DNA from: Bryobacterales bacterium
Lineage (GTDB): Bacteria; Acidobacteriota; Terriglobia; Bryobacterales; Bryobacteraceae
Direction: 5' to 3'
DNA: 41,591 nucleotides
Assembly (NCBI GenBank): GCA_030693045.1
Contig: JAUYBU010000384.1
Location: 1-41,591, forward strand
The number at the start of each line of letters is the position of its first letter. Positions within the stretch are counted from its first letter, which is position 1. Positions 15,024 to 24,141 of the stretch are shown piece by piece. Under the pieces are notes generated by a model. The model saw only the letters and a program-made list of their open reading frames with translations. It was not told where the DNA came from and did no database searches. Made by a program: the position numbers and the translations under genes.

Positions 15024-17162
15024 TCACCGGCTCACAATCTCGAACCACGGCGACAGCTCCTGCCCGTCGCCCTGCAAGTGAATGCGAAATCCCCCGGGCG
15101 CCTTTTGGACGCCAGCCGCGGCCAGCGCCTTCATCCGCGCGCCCGCCCCGTCGAGCGGGTACACCGCGATCGTCTTCGCCGCCGTCCGCAGCGTGAGCGT
15201 GGATTCCATGCGCTCCATCCACAGCGGCCCCGAGCCGCCGGCCGACGGCGCCGACGGCTTCTCCTGGTTGGGGTCCTCCTTGGGCAGCGTCCACCAGTCG
15301 GTTGTGCCGGGATAGTTCGCCAGCTTGAGCGGTTCCTCGGTCCCGGCGCGCGAGCGCAGGACCTTGCCCGGCACGGAAACCAGCAGCCGCTTCGACTTCG
15401 CGATCGGCTTGTCGTCGAGAGCGGTCACCATCAGGGTCACGAACTCGCCGGTCTCGGGCGCCAACTCGAGGTCGATTGCGCCGGCGGTGACCTTGTTCTT
15501 ACCGAGGAAGCCGAACACGCCGGCAGCCTTCGGCGCTTGGATCAGGAACAGGCGGGCAGCGGGGTCGTAGCGAATTTCGCCGGCTGATCCCGGCGTCACG
15601 GCCGGGATCTCGCCCACCCCGTCCTTCACCAACCGCACCGCGCGGGAAAGCGCCACGGCAGGCTGGTAGCCGCCCACCTTCTCGAGGAACGGCGCCACCT
15701 GCCGCCCCATGCGCTCGCGCGCCGCCCGCAGCCGGAGTTCCTGCGACACAGGGATATCCAGCGGCTGGCCCGGCTTCACCGCCGCCGTACGGAACAGCCA
15801 CGCCGATTGCCCGAACAGCGGCAGCTTGGCCGTGTCGCTGGCCAGGTTGAAGCCGCTGGGCGTCTGGTCGTCCCAATTGCGCCCGTGCGCGTAGGCGAAA
15901 TGCATCAGCCCGTCCCAGTCCTGGAAGGAAGCGAACGCCGCCAGCGTGGCGTCGATCTCGTTGCCGTAACTGTTCGGAAAAGCCTGGTTGTACTCGCTGA
16001 GCGTGTAGGGTCGGCCGGCCTGCCGCGAAGCCGCCTCGTTGAGAAACGTGGTCAGGCCCGTGCCCACCGACGACGAGTCGCGGATGCGCCAGTCGCGCGA
16101 ATCCCAGCGCTGGTGCGGGAAGTTGTAGTGGTCGATGTAGAAGTGAGCGTCGGCGTAGTCCAGAACGTCGTGCGAGTCCAGGTTCAGCAGGCCGCCGAAA
16201 TCCATTTGCGTGCCGGCGATGGGAACCAGCGTGCCGGCGGCCCGCCGCACGGCGTCGCGCATGGCCGCCAGGTACTGCCGGTCGCGGTCGATGATGAACA
16301 TCAGGAACCGGTTGACCTGCTCGGCCGGCAGGTTATCCTTGGGCCCGACCAGCGGGCCGGCGTCGCGGCCGATGGAGAATTGTTTCCATTGCCGCTCCAG
16401 TTCGACCCGGTATTCGCCGCTGACCAGCGTGTCGATCTGCCCCTTTTGCCAGGCGTCGCTGAGCGAAGTCTCGTTGTTGATCTCGACCATCGCCAGAACC
16501 GGATCGTTCCTGAGCTTCAACGCGCTAATCACCTGCTCGGCGTACTGTGTCTGAAGCTCGACCATGCGGGGGTAGAAAATGTGCAGCGGCTTCGAATGAG
16601 TGGGCAGCCGGCCGCCTCCGGGAACCGGCGGTACCCGGTCGACCTCGGGACGGAATTCGTAGCCGATGTGCAGATTCAGGTTGATGTAGATCCCCTCGGC
16701 CTTGAAAGCGTCCAACAAAACGCGCAACCGGGCGACGGATGTCGGGTTTAGCGTAGGGTAGGGACTTTGCGTCAGAAGACTGCCCGCCCGGGACTCTTCG
16801 CGGTCCGGGTTCGTGTCCGTATGGTGCAGCCGCACCAGGTTGATCCCCAGGCGGCGCATGCGTTTGGCGATTCGCGGGGCGTCGGCCGGGGCCGGGAAAT
16901 TGCCCGCAAAGCACAGGTTCGTGCCGAAAAAGCGGATCGGCGAGTCGTCGGCGGTGTTCGGCTTCAGGTCTTTGCCGAGGCGCGAGAAATGTCCGCCGCG
17001 GACCAGGATCTGGTCGGCGGGCGTCAGGGCGCGGTTCAGGCGGCTGAAGTCCGGCGCGCCGGAGAGCTTGTCCTGATCGATCGAGAACCGGTACAGCCGC
17101 TCGGCGGCCGGGGCCGGCAGGGCGCAGAACAAGAAAAGGAGTGCAAGATTCGATCTCTTCAT
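15024..17162 (-). CDS. Secreted clan GH-A-type glycoside hydrolase
   Basis: The product has 712 residues with signal peptide MKRSNLALLFLFCALPAPAA. Residues 75-460 form a (beta/alpha)8 barrel: FFGTNLCF, then RMRRLGINLVRLHHTD, then IYINLNLHIGYEF. Strand 4 ends in MVEINNET, where E231 after Asn is the acid/base. Strand 7 ends in YTLSEYNQ, where E390 is the nucleophile. This Asn-Glu/Glu pair defines retaining clan GH-A enzymes. A beta-rich domain of about 230 residues follows. It should cleave a polysaccharide in the periplasm or outside; substrate and family number cannot be assigned. The last 25 codons have a diverged duplicate downstream. Confidence 0.82.
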   Translation of the reverse strand: MKRSNLALLFLFCALPAPAAERLYRFSIDQDKLSGAPDFSRLNRALTPADQILVRGGHFSRLGKDLKPNTADDSPIRFFGTNLCFAGNFPAPADAPRIAKRMRRLGINLVRLHHTDTNPDREESRAGSLLTQSPYPTLNPTSVARLRVLLDAFKAEGIYINLNLHIGYEFRPEVDRVPPVPGGGRLPTHSKPLHIFYPRMVELQTQYAEQVISALKLRNDPVLAMVEINNETSLSDAWQKGQIDTLVSGEYRVELERQWKQFSIGRDAGPLVGPKDNLPAEQVNRFLMFIIDRDRQYLAAMRDAVRRAAGTLVPIAGTQMDFGGLLNLDSHDVLDYADAHFYIDHYNFPHQRWDSRDWRIRDSSSVGTGLTTFLNEAASRQAGRPYTLSEYNQAFPNSYGNEIDATLAAFASFQDWDGLMHFAYAHGRNWDDQTPSGFNLASDTAKLPLFGQSAWLFRTAAVKPGQPLDIPVSQELRLRAARERMGRQVAPFLEKVGGYQPAVALSRAVRLVKDGVGEIPAVTPGSAGEIRYDPAARLFLIQAPKAAGVFGFLGKNKVTAGAIDLELAPETGEFVTLMVTALDDKPIAKSKRLLVSVPGKVLRSRAGTEEPLKLANYPGTTDWWTLPKEDPNQEKPSAPSAGGSGPLWMERMESTLTLRTAAKTIAVYPLDGAGARMKALAAAGVQKAPGGFRIHLQGDGQELSPWFEIVSR

Positions 17163-17268
17163 TTTCGAAACCTGTCAATATGATAGTACGGTCTTGGCGT
17201 GGGGAGGCTGTAACGTTGACGACGCCGGTTCCATCCTTACGTAAAGACGGCAGTAAAAGGAGAACTAC

Positions 17269-17637
17269 ATGAGAATGAGAATTCTTGCGGTTTTCGTGCT
17301 GACGCTGGCGCTGGTCTCGGTTTCCTTCGCCCAGGGCGTCAACGGCACGTGGAAAGGGCAGCGGCCGGGGCGCGACGGCGCCATGATGGACGTGACCTTC
17401 AAGTTCGTTGCCGACGGCGAGAAGCTGAGCGGCTCGACCACGATGGGGACCAACGAAGTCCAGATTTCCGATGGCAAAGTCTCGGGCAATGACATTTCCT
17501 TCGTCGTGAAGATGGAAAGGGGCGGCAACACGATGGTCATGAAGTACACCGGCACGCTCTCGACCAACGAGATCAAGCTGAAGTCGACGCGCGAAGGCAG
17601 CGACCGCGTGACGGAAGTCACCCTTAAGAGGTCCTGA
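17269..17637 (+). CDS. Small secreted lipocalin-like protein
   Basis: The product has 122 residues. Residues 1-22 are a signal peptide ending SVSFAQ. The mature part is a series of short beta strands (GVNGTWKGQ, MMDVTFKFVADGEKLSGS, ISDGKVSGNDISF, MKYTGTLSTNEIKL), like a small calycin or open barrel, and is common in Acidobacteriota without known function. AAAGGAG seven bases before ATG 17269 is a strong ribosome site. The gene precedes the large Oar-like receptor by three bases, so the pair is probably co-expressed. Confidence 0.75.
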   Translation: MRMRILAVFVLTLALVSVSFAQGVNGTWKGQRPGRDGAMMDVTFKFVADGEKLSGSTTMGTNEVQISDGKVSGNDISFVVKMERGGNTMVMKYTGTLSTNEIKLKSTREGSDRVTEVTLKRS

Positions 17638-17640
17638 CGG

Positions 17641-20600
17641 TTGCGGGCGGGCGTCAGGACGGCGGTCTGGTTCTTCCTGCTGGCGGCCATAGTGGCCGCG
17701 TTTACCCATTCGGGTTCGGTCCGTTCGGCCGGACGCCCCATTCCCGGCGCCACGGTACGCGCTGTCCAGGGCGACCTCAAAGTAGCCTCAACCACCGATG
17801 AACAGGGTCTTTACGTCCTTCAGTTGCCCTCCCCGGGCAGTTGGACGGTCGAAGTAGAGATGTTCGGCTTCGCCGCCGCGCGAAGACAGATCGAGGACGC
17901 CTCGAAGCTCACGGCCCTGGATTGGGAACTTGAACTGAAGCCACGCCTGCCCTCCCAACCAGCCAATGGCGAGGGGTTCCAAAGCGTCGCGCTGAACGAG
18001 GCCCCCGAGGCGGCGGTCTCCGAGATGCACCTCGCGCCGGAGCCCCCGGCTCACTCCGAAGAAAACTTCAGCGAAGCCTTCCTGATCAACGGCTCGATCA
18101 GCCGGGGCCTGGAAGCGCCCCAAGCGCCCGACCCGGTCGAGGAGCGCGCCCGCGAGTGGGCCGAACGCGCCCGCCAGACTCTGGCCGGCGGTCCGCTCGC
18201 CGGAACCGAGAGCGCGGCCTCGCCGGGCCGGCCTTTGTCGATGGCCGGAGCGGTAGGGAAGAAAGGCGCGGGAGCAAAGGGCCAGCGCGCCGCCGCCAAG
18301 GCCAAGCCGGGCGGCGGCAAGCGCGGCGTTGCGAGTTTCGGCAACCGCCGCAAGGCATCCCGAACAACCCTCCGCGGTTCGGCCTATTACAGTTTCCGCA
18401 ATTCGGCCTTCGACGCCCGGCCCTACTCGCTCACCGGCCAGACCGTCGCCAAGCCCTCCTACGCCTGGAACCGGATGGGCTTCACCCTGGGCGGACCGCT
18501 CAAGATTCCCAAGCTGATCGAGTCCGACCGGACGTTCTTCTTCGTCAACTACGCCGGAACCAGAAGCAAGCAGCCCTACAGCGGGGTGGGCACGCTTCCA
18601 ACGCCGGCCGAGCGCGCCGGCGACTTCTCGCAATCGGCCACCCGCGTCCCGATCGTCGTCTACGACAGGAATTCGCGCGAGCCCTTCCCCGGCAACCGCG
18701 TGCCGGCGTCGATGTTCAACCGGGCCTCGCTCGGCCTTCGCGATTTCATCCCATTGCCCAACCAGCCCGGCCGCACTCAGAACTACCAATTCCTCGCGCC
18801 CTTCCAGCAGAACACCGACAATCTCAGCATCCGCTTCAACCAGCCGCTGTCGAAGAGGAACCGGCTCTCGGCCAGCGCCGGCTGGCAGACCCGGGCCAAC
18901 CAGCAGATGTATCTCTACGGTTGGCGCGCGGCGACCGATGGCGGCGGCCTGCAGTCCGACGTCGGCTGGACCTACAACCTCAAAAAGGGCGTCATTAATT
19001 CGCTCCACTGGAACTTCACCCGAAACCGCTCCCAGACCACGCCGCATTTCGCCTTCGGGCGCGACGTCGCCGCGGATCTGGGCATCCAGGGCACCTCGCG
19101 CGATCCGATCAACTACGGGCCGCCCAACCTGTCGTTCACCAACTTCGGCGGATTGCAGGACGCCGCGCCCGTGCTTCGCCGGGACCAAAGCTCCGGCGTT
19201 ACCGAATCGCTGACCCTGGTGCATCGAAAGCACAGCTTCACTTTCGGCGGCAGCTACAAGCGAAACCAGCTCAACAGCCGCACCGATCAGGCGGCGCGCG
19301 GTAGCTACTCCTTCAGCGGCCTCCTGACCTCGGCACTGGACAAGGGCGGCAACCCGCAGGCCGGGACCGGTTTCGATTTCGCCGATTTCCTGCTGGGCTA
19401 TCCGCAGTCGAGTTCGCTGCGTTTCACCAGCGCCGATACTAATTTCCGCGACACCTATTTCCGCGAAACCGTTACCGCCGGCTTCGTTCAGGACGACTGG
19501 CGTGTGTGGCGCACTCTAAGCCTGAACCTGGGGCTGCGCTACGAGTACTTCTCGCCCTTCCGCGAGAAGTTCGGCCACATGGCCAACCTGGACGTGGCCC
19601 CCGGCTTCACCGGCGTGGCGGTGGTGACGCCGTCGAAAAACACCGGCCCTTACAGCGGCGCGTTTTCCCCCGGATTGATCGACCCCGACCGCAACAACCT
19701 GTCGCCGCGCATCGGCATCGCCTGGAAGCCCTTCCGGAAAAAGCAGATGGTCGTGCGCGCCGGTTACGGCTGGTACTTCAACGGGTCCATCTATAACCAG
19801 TTCGCCACGCGCCTGGCTTCGCAGCCGCCGTATGCCAGCACGGCGCACCAGTCCACCAGCACGGATCGCCTGCTCACCATCGAAGACGGCTTCACCTCGA
19901 TGCCCACGGTGAAGGTCACCAACACCTACGCCATCGACCGTTTCTACCGCGTCGGCTACGCGCAGAGCTGGAGCCTGTCGGTGCAGAAAGATCTGCCTCA
20001 CTCGTTGGTGGCCGAAATCGGCTATCTCGGCACCAAGGGCACGCGGCTGGACGTGCAAAGGCACCCGAACCGCGCCGCGCCGGGCTCGCCGCTCACCGCC
20101 GAACAGCGCCGTCAGATCGGCAACGCGGTCGGATTCACCTTCGAAAGCTCCGAAGGCAGCTCCATCTATCACGCCGGCCAGGCGCGCGTCACGCGCCGCT
20201 TCCGACAGGGCATGTCGGCCAATGCGATGTACACCTGGTCCAAGAGCATCGATAACGCCTCCACCTTCGGCGGCGGCGGAAACGTCGTCGCGCAGAACGA
20301 CAAGGACCTGCGCGCCGAGCGCGGCCTGTCCAGTTTCGACCAGCGCCACGCGCTGTCCCTGGTCTACCTCGTCAGCCCCCCCGTCAAGGGGCGACTCCTC
20401 AAGGACTGGACCTTTTCGGGCGGCCTGACGCTGCGAACCGGCACGCCGCTCACCGCGCGGGTGCTCGGAAACCGCTCCGATTCGGGCGGAACCGGCGTGG
20501 TGGGAAGCGGCCGCGCCGAGGCCACCGGCCTGCCCGCCGCCGGCGGGCAATTCTTCAACCTGGACGCCTTCACTCTTCCGCCCATCGGTCGCTACGGCAA

Positions 20601-20838
20601 CGCGGGGCGCAACACGGTTCCCGGTCCGGCATTCCTTACCGCCAATCTCTCGTTCGGCCGCTCGTTCAAACTGAGTGGCGAGAGCCGCCGCATGGACCTT
20701 CGCGTCGAGAGCAACAACATCACCAACCACCCCAGCTACACCGGACTAACCACCGTGGTGAACTCACTCAACTACGGCCTGCCATCCGCGGTGTCTGCGA
20801 TGCGCACAGTAACTGGAACACTCAGGTTCCGCTTCTGA
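17641..20838 (+). CDS. Oar-like TonB-dependent outer-membrane protein with reduced plug
   Basis: The product has 1065 residues. An N-terminal membrane/signal stretch is followed by a carboxypeptidase-regulatory-like beta domain (about 27-95: RPIPGATVRAVQGDLKVAST and onward). Residues 100-245 hold a short SEAFLINGSISRGLE element and an Ala/Gly/Lys-rich linker in place of a normal TonB plug. From about 245 the sequence is an Oar-type beta barrel (GFTLGGPLKIPK, FFFVNYAGTR, LNLGLRYEYFSPF) ending in TLRFRF with a terminal aromatic. It probably moves or binds glycans or peptides at the outer membrane. TTG 17641 is taken as start because AGAGG lies about nine bases upstream; no ATG fits. Confidence 0.82.
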   Translation: MRAGVRTAVWFFLLAAIVAAFTHSGSVRSAGRPIPGATVRAVQGDLKVASTTDEQGLYVLQLPSPGSWTVEVEMFGFAAARRQIEDASKLTALDWELELKPRLPSQPANGEGFQSVALNEAPEAAVSEMHLAPEPPAHSEENFSEAFLINGSISRGLEAPQAPDPVEERAREWAERARQTLAGGPLAGTESAASPGRPLSMAGAVGKKGAGAKGQRAAAKAKPGGGKRGVASFGNRRKASRTTLRGSAYYSFRNSAFDARPYSLTGQTVAKPSYAWNRMGFTLGGPLKIPKLIESDRTFFFVNYAGTRSKQPYSGVGTLPTPAERAGDFSQSATRVPIVVYDRNSREPFPGNRVPASMFNRASLGLRDFIPLPNQPGRTQNYQFLAPFQQNTDNLSIRFNQPLSKRNRLSASAGWQTRANQQMYLYGWRAATDGGGLQSDVGWTYNLKKGVINSLHWNFTRNRSQTTPHFAFGRDVAADLGIQGTSRDPINYGPPNLSFTNFGGLQDAAPVLRRDQSSGVTESLTLVHRKHSFTFGGSYKRNQLNSRTDQAARGSYSFSGLLTSALDKGGNPQAGTGFDFADFLLGYPQSSSLRFTSADTNFRDTYFRETVTAGFVQDDWRVWRTLSLNLGLRYEYFSPFREKFGHMANLDVAPGFTGVAVVTPSKNTGPYSGAFSPGLIDPDRNNLSPRIGIAWKPFRKKQMVVRAGYGWYFNGSIYNQFATRLASQPPYASTAHQSTSTDRLLTIEDGFTSMPTVKVTNTYAIDRFYRVGYAQSWSLSVQKDLPHSLVAEIGYLGTKGTRLDVQRHPNRAAPGSPLTAEQRRQIGNAVGFTFESSEGSSIYHAGQARVTRRFRQGMSANAMYTWSKSIDNASTFGGGGNVVAQNDKDLRAERGLSSFDQRHALSLVYLVSPPVKGRLLKDWTFSGGLTLRTGTPLTARVLGNRSDSGGTGVVGSGRAEATGLPAAGGQFFNLDAFTLPPIGRYGNAGRNTVPGPAFLTANLSFGRSFKLSGESRRMDLRVESNNITNHPSYTGLTTVVNSLNYGLPSAVSAMRTVTGTLRFRF

Positions 20839-20839
20839 G

Positions 20840-20930
20840 AAAAAGAATGAAGCCACGGATAAACACGAATAAACACAAATCAAGAATTTATTTGTGTTTA
20901 TTCGTGTTTATCCGTGGCTTCATTCTTTTT
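20840..20930. repeat. Perfect 41-bp inverted repeat overlapping the VWFA gene start
   Basis: Arms 20840-20880 and 20890-20930 are exact reverse complements with a nine-base loop. The core reads GCCACGGATAAACACGAATA with a ten-base internal period, a variant of the dispersed family found elsewhere here. The left arm contains the ATG (20847) of the VWFA gene, and both arms encode its signal sequence. The repeat begins two bases after the stop of the receptor gene. Confidence 0.95.
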
Positions 20931-22964
20931 GCTTCGCAGCCCGAGGTGAAGTTTGAAGCCAGCAGCAACCTGGTGGTGGTCAACCTGACCGTTCGCGACC
21001 GTTCCGGCAAGATCGTCGAAGGCCTCAAGAAGGAGGACTTCCAGGTCTTCGAAGACGACAAAGCGCAGCCCGTCTCGGTCTTCGAGTTCCAGCAATTGAA
21101 GGACGAGACCCTGCCGCCGCCCATCGGCGTCGCGCGCAGCCGCATGGGCGTCGAAGCGCCGCCCGCCGCCGAGCCGCCCAAGACCTCGCCCGGCGAGGTC
21201 CGCTACAAGGACCGGCGGCTGATGGTGCTCTTCTTCGACCTCGGCTCGATGCGTCCGGCCGAGGAAGTCCGCGCGCAAGAGGCGGCGCTCAAGTTCCTCT
21301 CTCAGCAGATGAACGCCTCCGACATGGTCGCGCTGATGACGTTTTCGAGTTCGCTCGAACTGGTCGAAGACTTCACCGACGACCGAGAGAAGCTCATCCA
21401 GGCGATCCAGGCCCTGCCCATCGGCGAGATGGCCGGCATGCCCGGCGAAGACCCCGAATCGGCCGACGACCTCTCCGAAGAGGACGCCAACGTGCTCTTC
21501 ATGGCCGACGACACCGAGTTCAATATCTTCAACACGGACCGGCGGCTGAGCGCGCTGGAAGCGGCCACGCGCCACCTGTCGACGATGCCCGAAAAGAAGG
21601 CGCTGGTCTATTTCTCCAGTGGCGTCGGCAAGACCGGCGTTGAAAACCAGTCGCAATTGCGCGCCACCATCAACGAGGCTCAGCGCGCCAACGTGGTCTT
21701 CTACACCATCGACGCGCGCGGGCTGGTCGCCTCCGCGCCGGGCGGCGACGCCACCACGGCGGCGAAGCGCGGCTCCGGCATCTTCTCCGGAAAAACCCAG
21801 CGCGACCGGATGATGAAGGTGAACGACGAGCAGGACACGCTCTACTCGCTCGCCGCCGACACGGGCGGCAAAGCGCTGCTCGACGAGAACGATCTCACGC
21901 TCGGCATCACCCAGGCCCAGAAGGATCTTGCCAGCTACTACATCCTCGGCTACTACAGCACCAACGCCGCCCAGGACGGCCGCTTCCGCCGCATCCGCGT
22001 GCGCCTGGCGTCCCGCCCGCAACTCAAGCTCGATCACCGCGCCGGCTATTACGCCAACAAACTGTTCAAGAACTTCAACTCGGCCGATAAGGAGCGCCAG
22101 CTCGAGGAAGCCCTGCAACTGGGCAACCCCAAGACCGAACTTCCGCTGGCCATCGAGATCAACTACTTCCGCCTGAACCGCGCCAGCTACTTCGTTCCGC
22201 TGGCGGCCAAGGTCCCGGCGTCGCTCATCGCGCTGGCACGCAAGGGCTCGGCCGAGACCGCCGAACTCGACTTCATCGGGCAGGTGCGCGACTCCAAGGG
22301 CACGCTCGCCGGCGCCGTCCGCGACACCATCAAGGTGAAGCTGACCAACGCCACGGCCGCGGAGTGGAGCAAGCGAGCGCTGGAATACGACACCGGTTTC
22401 CTGCTGGCGCCCGGCGTCTACCGTATCCGGTTCCTGGCGCGCGAGAATCAGGAAGGCAAGATGGGCACTTTCGAAACCCGCTTCGAAGTGCCGGACTTGA
22501 ACAACGAGCAGGATGGCGTGCGGATGAGTTCGGTGGTCTGGAGCAGCCAGCGGGAGGCGCTCACTTCCGCGGTCGGCGGGGCGTCGAACAGCAAGAAACT
22601 GCTGGCGGTCCACCCGCTGATCCACAACGGCCAGAAGCTGGTGCCGAGCATCACCCGGGTGTTCCGCAAGAACCAAAACCTGTACGTGTACTTCGAGGTC
22701 TATGACCCGGAAGCCGAGCCGGATGCGAAGTTGCCGTCGGTCGCGGCCAGCCTGAGCCTGTACCGGGGCCGCAGCAAGGCCTTCGAGTCCGAACCGGTGC
22801 GGGTGTCGCGGTTTGCCGAGTCGCGCAATCAGGCCGTGACGTTCCAGTTCCAGGTTCCGCTGGCCGGCCTGAAACCCGGTCGCTACACCTGCCAGATGAA
22901 CGTGGTGGACGAGGTCGGCCGCAAGTTCGCTTTTCCGCGCGCGCCGCTGGTGCTACTGCCCTAG
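20847..22964 (+). CDS. VWFA-related acidobacterial-type protein with repeat-derived signal
   Basis: The product has 705 residues. Residues 1-30 are a basic start (MKPRINTNKHKSR) and a hydrophobic core (IYLCLFVFIRGFILFAS), entirely encoded by the inverted repeat, and they look like a working signal peptide. Residues 32-85 are the beta domain (FEASSNLVVVNLTVRDRSGK, KKEDFQVFED) that opens acidobacterial VWFA-related proteins. The A domain starts at LMVLFFDLGSM, a MIDAS variant (D131, S134) lacking the usual third Ser, and runs to about 390. The C-terminal half is beta-rich. It is probably a periplasmic or surface partner of the preceding barrel protein. The ATG sits inside a hairpin, so initiation may be restricted. 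Confidence 0.82.
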   Translation: MKPRINTNKHKSRIYLCLFVFIRGFILFASQPEVKFEASSNLVVVNLTVRDRSGKIVEGLKKEDFQVFEDDKAQPVSVFEFQQLKDETLPPPIGVARSRMGVEAPPAAEPPKTSPGEVRYKDRRLMVLFFDLGSMRPAEEVRAQEAALKFLSQQMNASDMVALMTFSSSLELVEDFTDDREKLIQAIQALPIGEMAGMPGEDPESADDLSEEDANVLFMADDTEFNIFNTDRRLSALEAATRHLSTMPEKKALVYFSSGVGKTGVENQSQLRATINEAQRANVVFYTIDARGLVASAPGGDATTAAKRGSGIFSGKTQRDRMMKVNDEQDTLYSLAADTGGKALLDENDLTLGITQAQKDLASYYILGYYSTNAAQDGRFRRIRVRLASRPQLKLDHRAGYYANKLFKNFNSADKERQLEEALQLGNPKTELPLAIEINYFRLNRASYFVPLAAKVPASLIALARKGSAETAELDFIGQVRDSKGTLAGAVRDTIKVKLTNATAAEWSKRALEYDTGFLLAPGVYRIRFLARENQEGKMGTFETRFEVPDLNNEQDGVRMSSVVWSSQREALTSAVGGASNSKKLLAVHPLIHNGQKLVPSITRVFRKNQNLYVYFEVYDPEAEPDAKLPSVAASLSLYRGRSKAFESEPVRVSRFAESRNQAVTFQFQVPLAGLKPGRYTCQMNVVDEVGRKFAFPRAPLVLLP

Positions 22965-24140
22965 CAACTCCAGGCGGACGCTCTCCAGCTTAAGAACGCC
23001 GACGATCCGCGTGGTGCCCGGTACGCGCCGATACACCAGCAGGAGCGGCAGCACCCGGCTGGCCGGCCCCACGCTGAATTCCAGCGACGTCTCGGTAGGG
23101 CCGGCCGCCAGCGGCTCGCTTGTGGCCAGGTCGCCAGCCACCCAAACCGGCCCTGCGCCGCGCGCTATGCCGGAAGCCTGATAGCGGCAGCGCAGACGGT
23201 ACCGCCGCCCGCCCACAACGGGCAGTTTCTGCGCCAGCAAGTCGCAGCGCTCCGGTTGGTTGCCGTCGAACTCGAACCGCACTCCGCCGCCGCCCCAGCG
23301 CCCAATAGGAAACGGAGTCCAATTGAACGTCTCGCCGTTCAGCGGCAGGCGAAAGTCGCCGTTGGTCAGGCTGACGCCGGCCTCGGGCTCCAACCGCTGG
23401 AACGGCAACAGCCGGCGGTCGATCATGCGATTCCACAGCGGCAGGGCGTCCATCGGCGCGCCGAGCGCGACCATGCGGTTCAGGCAAACCACCAGAGCGT
23501 GGGATTGTTCGAGACCGGCAAGATCGACGGCTCGCGCGGCCACGGTGCGGAGCCCATCCAGGCCGGCCCGGGTTGCCATCCAATAGAGGAAGCCCTCGAT
23601 CAGCCGCCGCTGGCCGGAGACCACACGGTCGAAGATCGCTCCCAGGTCGGGCTTCGCCTCCCAGCAGAGCTGGTACAACGCCACCGGGGGTTCCGAGCTT
23701 ATCTCGGCCGCCGCCTTCGCCCATTGCCAGAAGGGCTCCCAGGATTCCCGCCGGAAGTAGTAGTTCGCCAGCGTCCACCGGGGGGCGAAAAGGCGGTCCG
23801 CCTGCGCGGCCCGCAGCAGGTATCGTTCGGCCGAAACCTGGTCGCCGCCCGCCTCGGCCTCCAAGCCCAGGCGAATCCAACTGGCGGAGTCGTAGGGATT
23901 CCGAGCCACCGCCCCGGACCAGTCCGAAAGCCGGGCGCGCAGCCTGGCATCCTCCGGCGCAAGCGCCGAGGCCCGCCGGACCGCCTCCGGCCAGCCCTGC
24001 CGGTCGAGCCAGTCTGCGTACGCCAGCCGAATCGACCAGTAGAATGGCACACCCAGAGCGGCGGCCAAAACCACTCCCGCCAGACGCCGAAACACACCCA
24101 CAGAAGGAAGTGCGCGCCGGGCCGCCGGATTCGCAGGCAA
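22953..24140 (-). CDS. Membrane-anchored TPR-like protein with C-terminal beta domain
   Basis: About 395 residues. One membrane segment (LAGVVLAAALGVPFYWSI, about 20-37) is followed by helical TPR-like repeats (ASWIRLGLEAEAGGDQVSAE, APRWTLANYYFRRESWEPFW) to about 250. A beta-sandwich-like domain (GVSLTNGDFRLPLNGETFNW, RRYRLRCRYQASG) resembling carbohydrate-binding modules closes the protein. This type of protein occurs beside exopolysaccharide genes, but none are visible here. The start is uncertain: TTG 24140 gives the full frame and uses GGGAG from the inverted repeat as ribosome site, while a GTG 14 residues later also fits. The 3' end overlaps the convergent VWFA gene by 12 bases. Confidence 0.6.
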   Translation of the reverse strand: MPANPAARRALPSVGVFRRLAGVVLAAALGVPFYWSIRLAYADWLDRQGWPEAVRRASALAPEDARLRARLSDWSGAVARNPYDSASWIRLGLEAEAGGDQVSAERYLLRAAQADRLFAPRWTLANYYFRRESWEPFWQWAKAAAEISSEPPVALYQLCWEAKPDLGAIFDRVVSGQRRLIEGFLYWMATRAGLDGLRTVAARAVDLAGLEQSHALVVCLNRMVALGAPMDALPLWNRMIDRRLLPFQRLEPEAGVSLTNGDFRLPLNGETFNWTPFPIGRWGGGGVRFEFDGNQPERCDLLAQKLPVVGGRRYRLRCRYQASGIARGAGPVWVAGDLATSEPLAAGPTETSLEFSVGPASRVLPLLLVYRRVPGTTRIVGVLKLESVRLELLGQ

Positions 24141-24141
24141 A

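Noticed and set aside
17215-17245. Possible promoter TTGACG upstream of the lipocalin-like gene
   Set aside because: The -35 is acceptable, but the sequence 17 bases on (ACGTAA) is a poor -10, so I do not list it as a feature.
20898-22676. Minus-strand open frame of 592 codons opposite the VWFA gene
   Set aside because: The composition is that of an antisense shadow (Val/Gly/Arg rich), and the plus strand has clear family domains.
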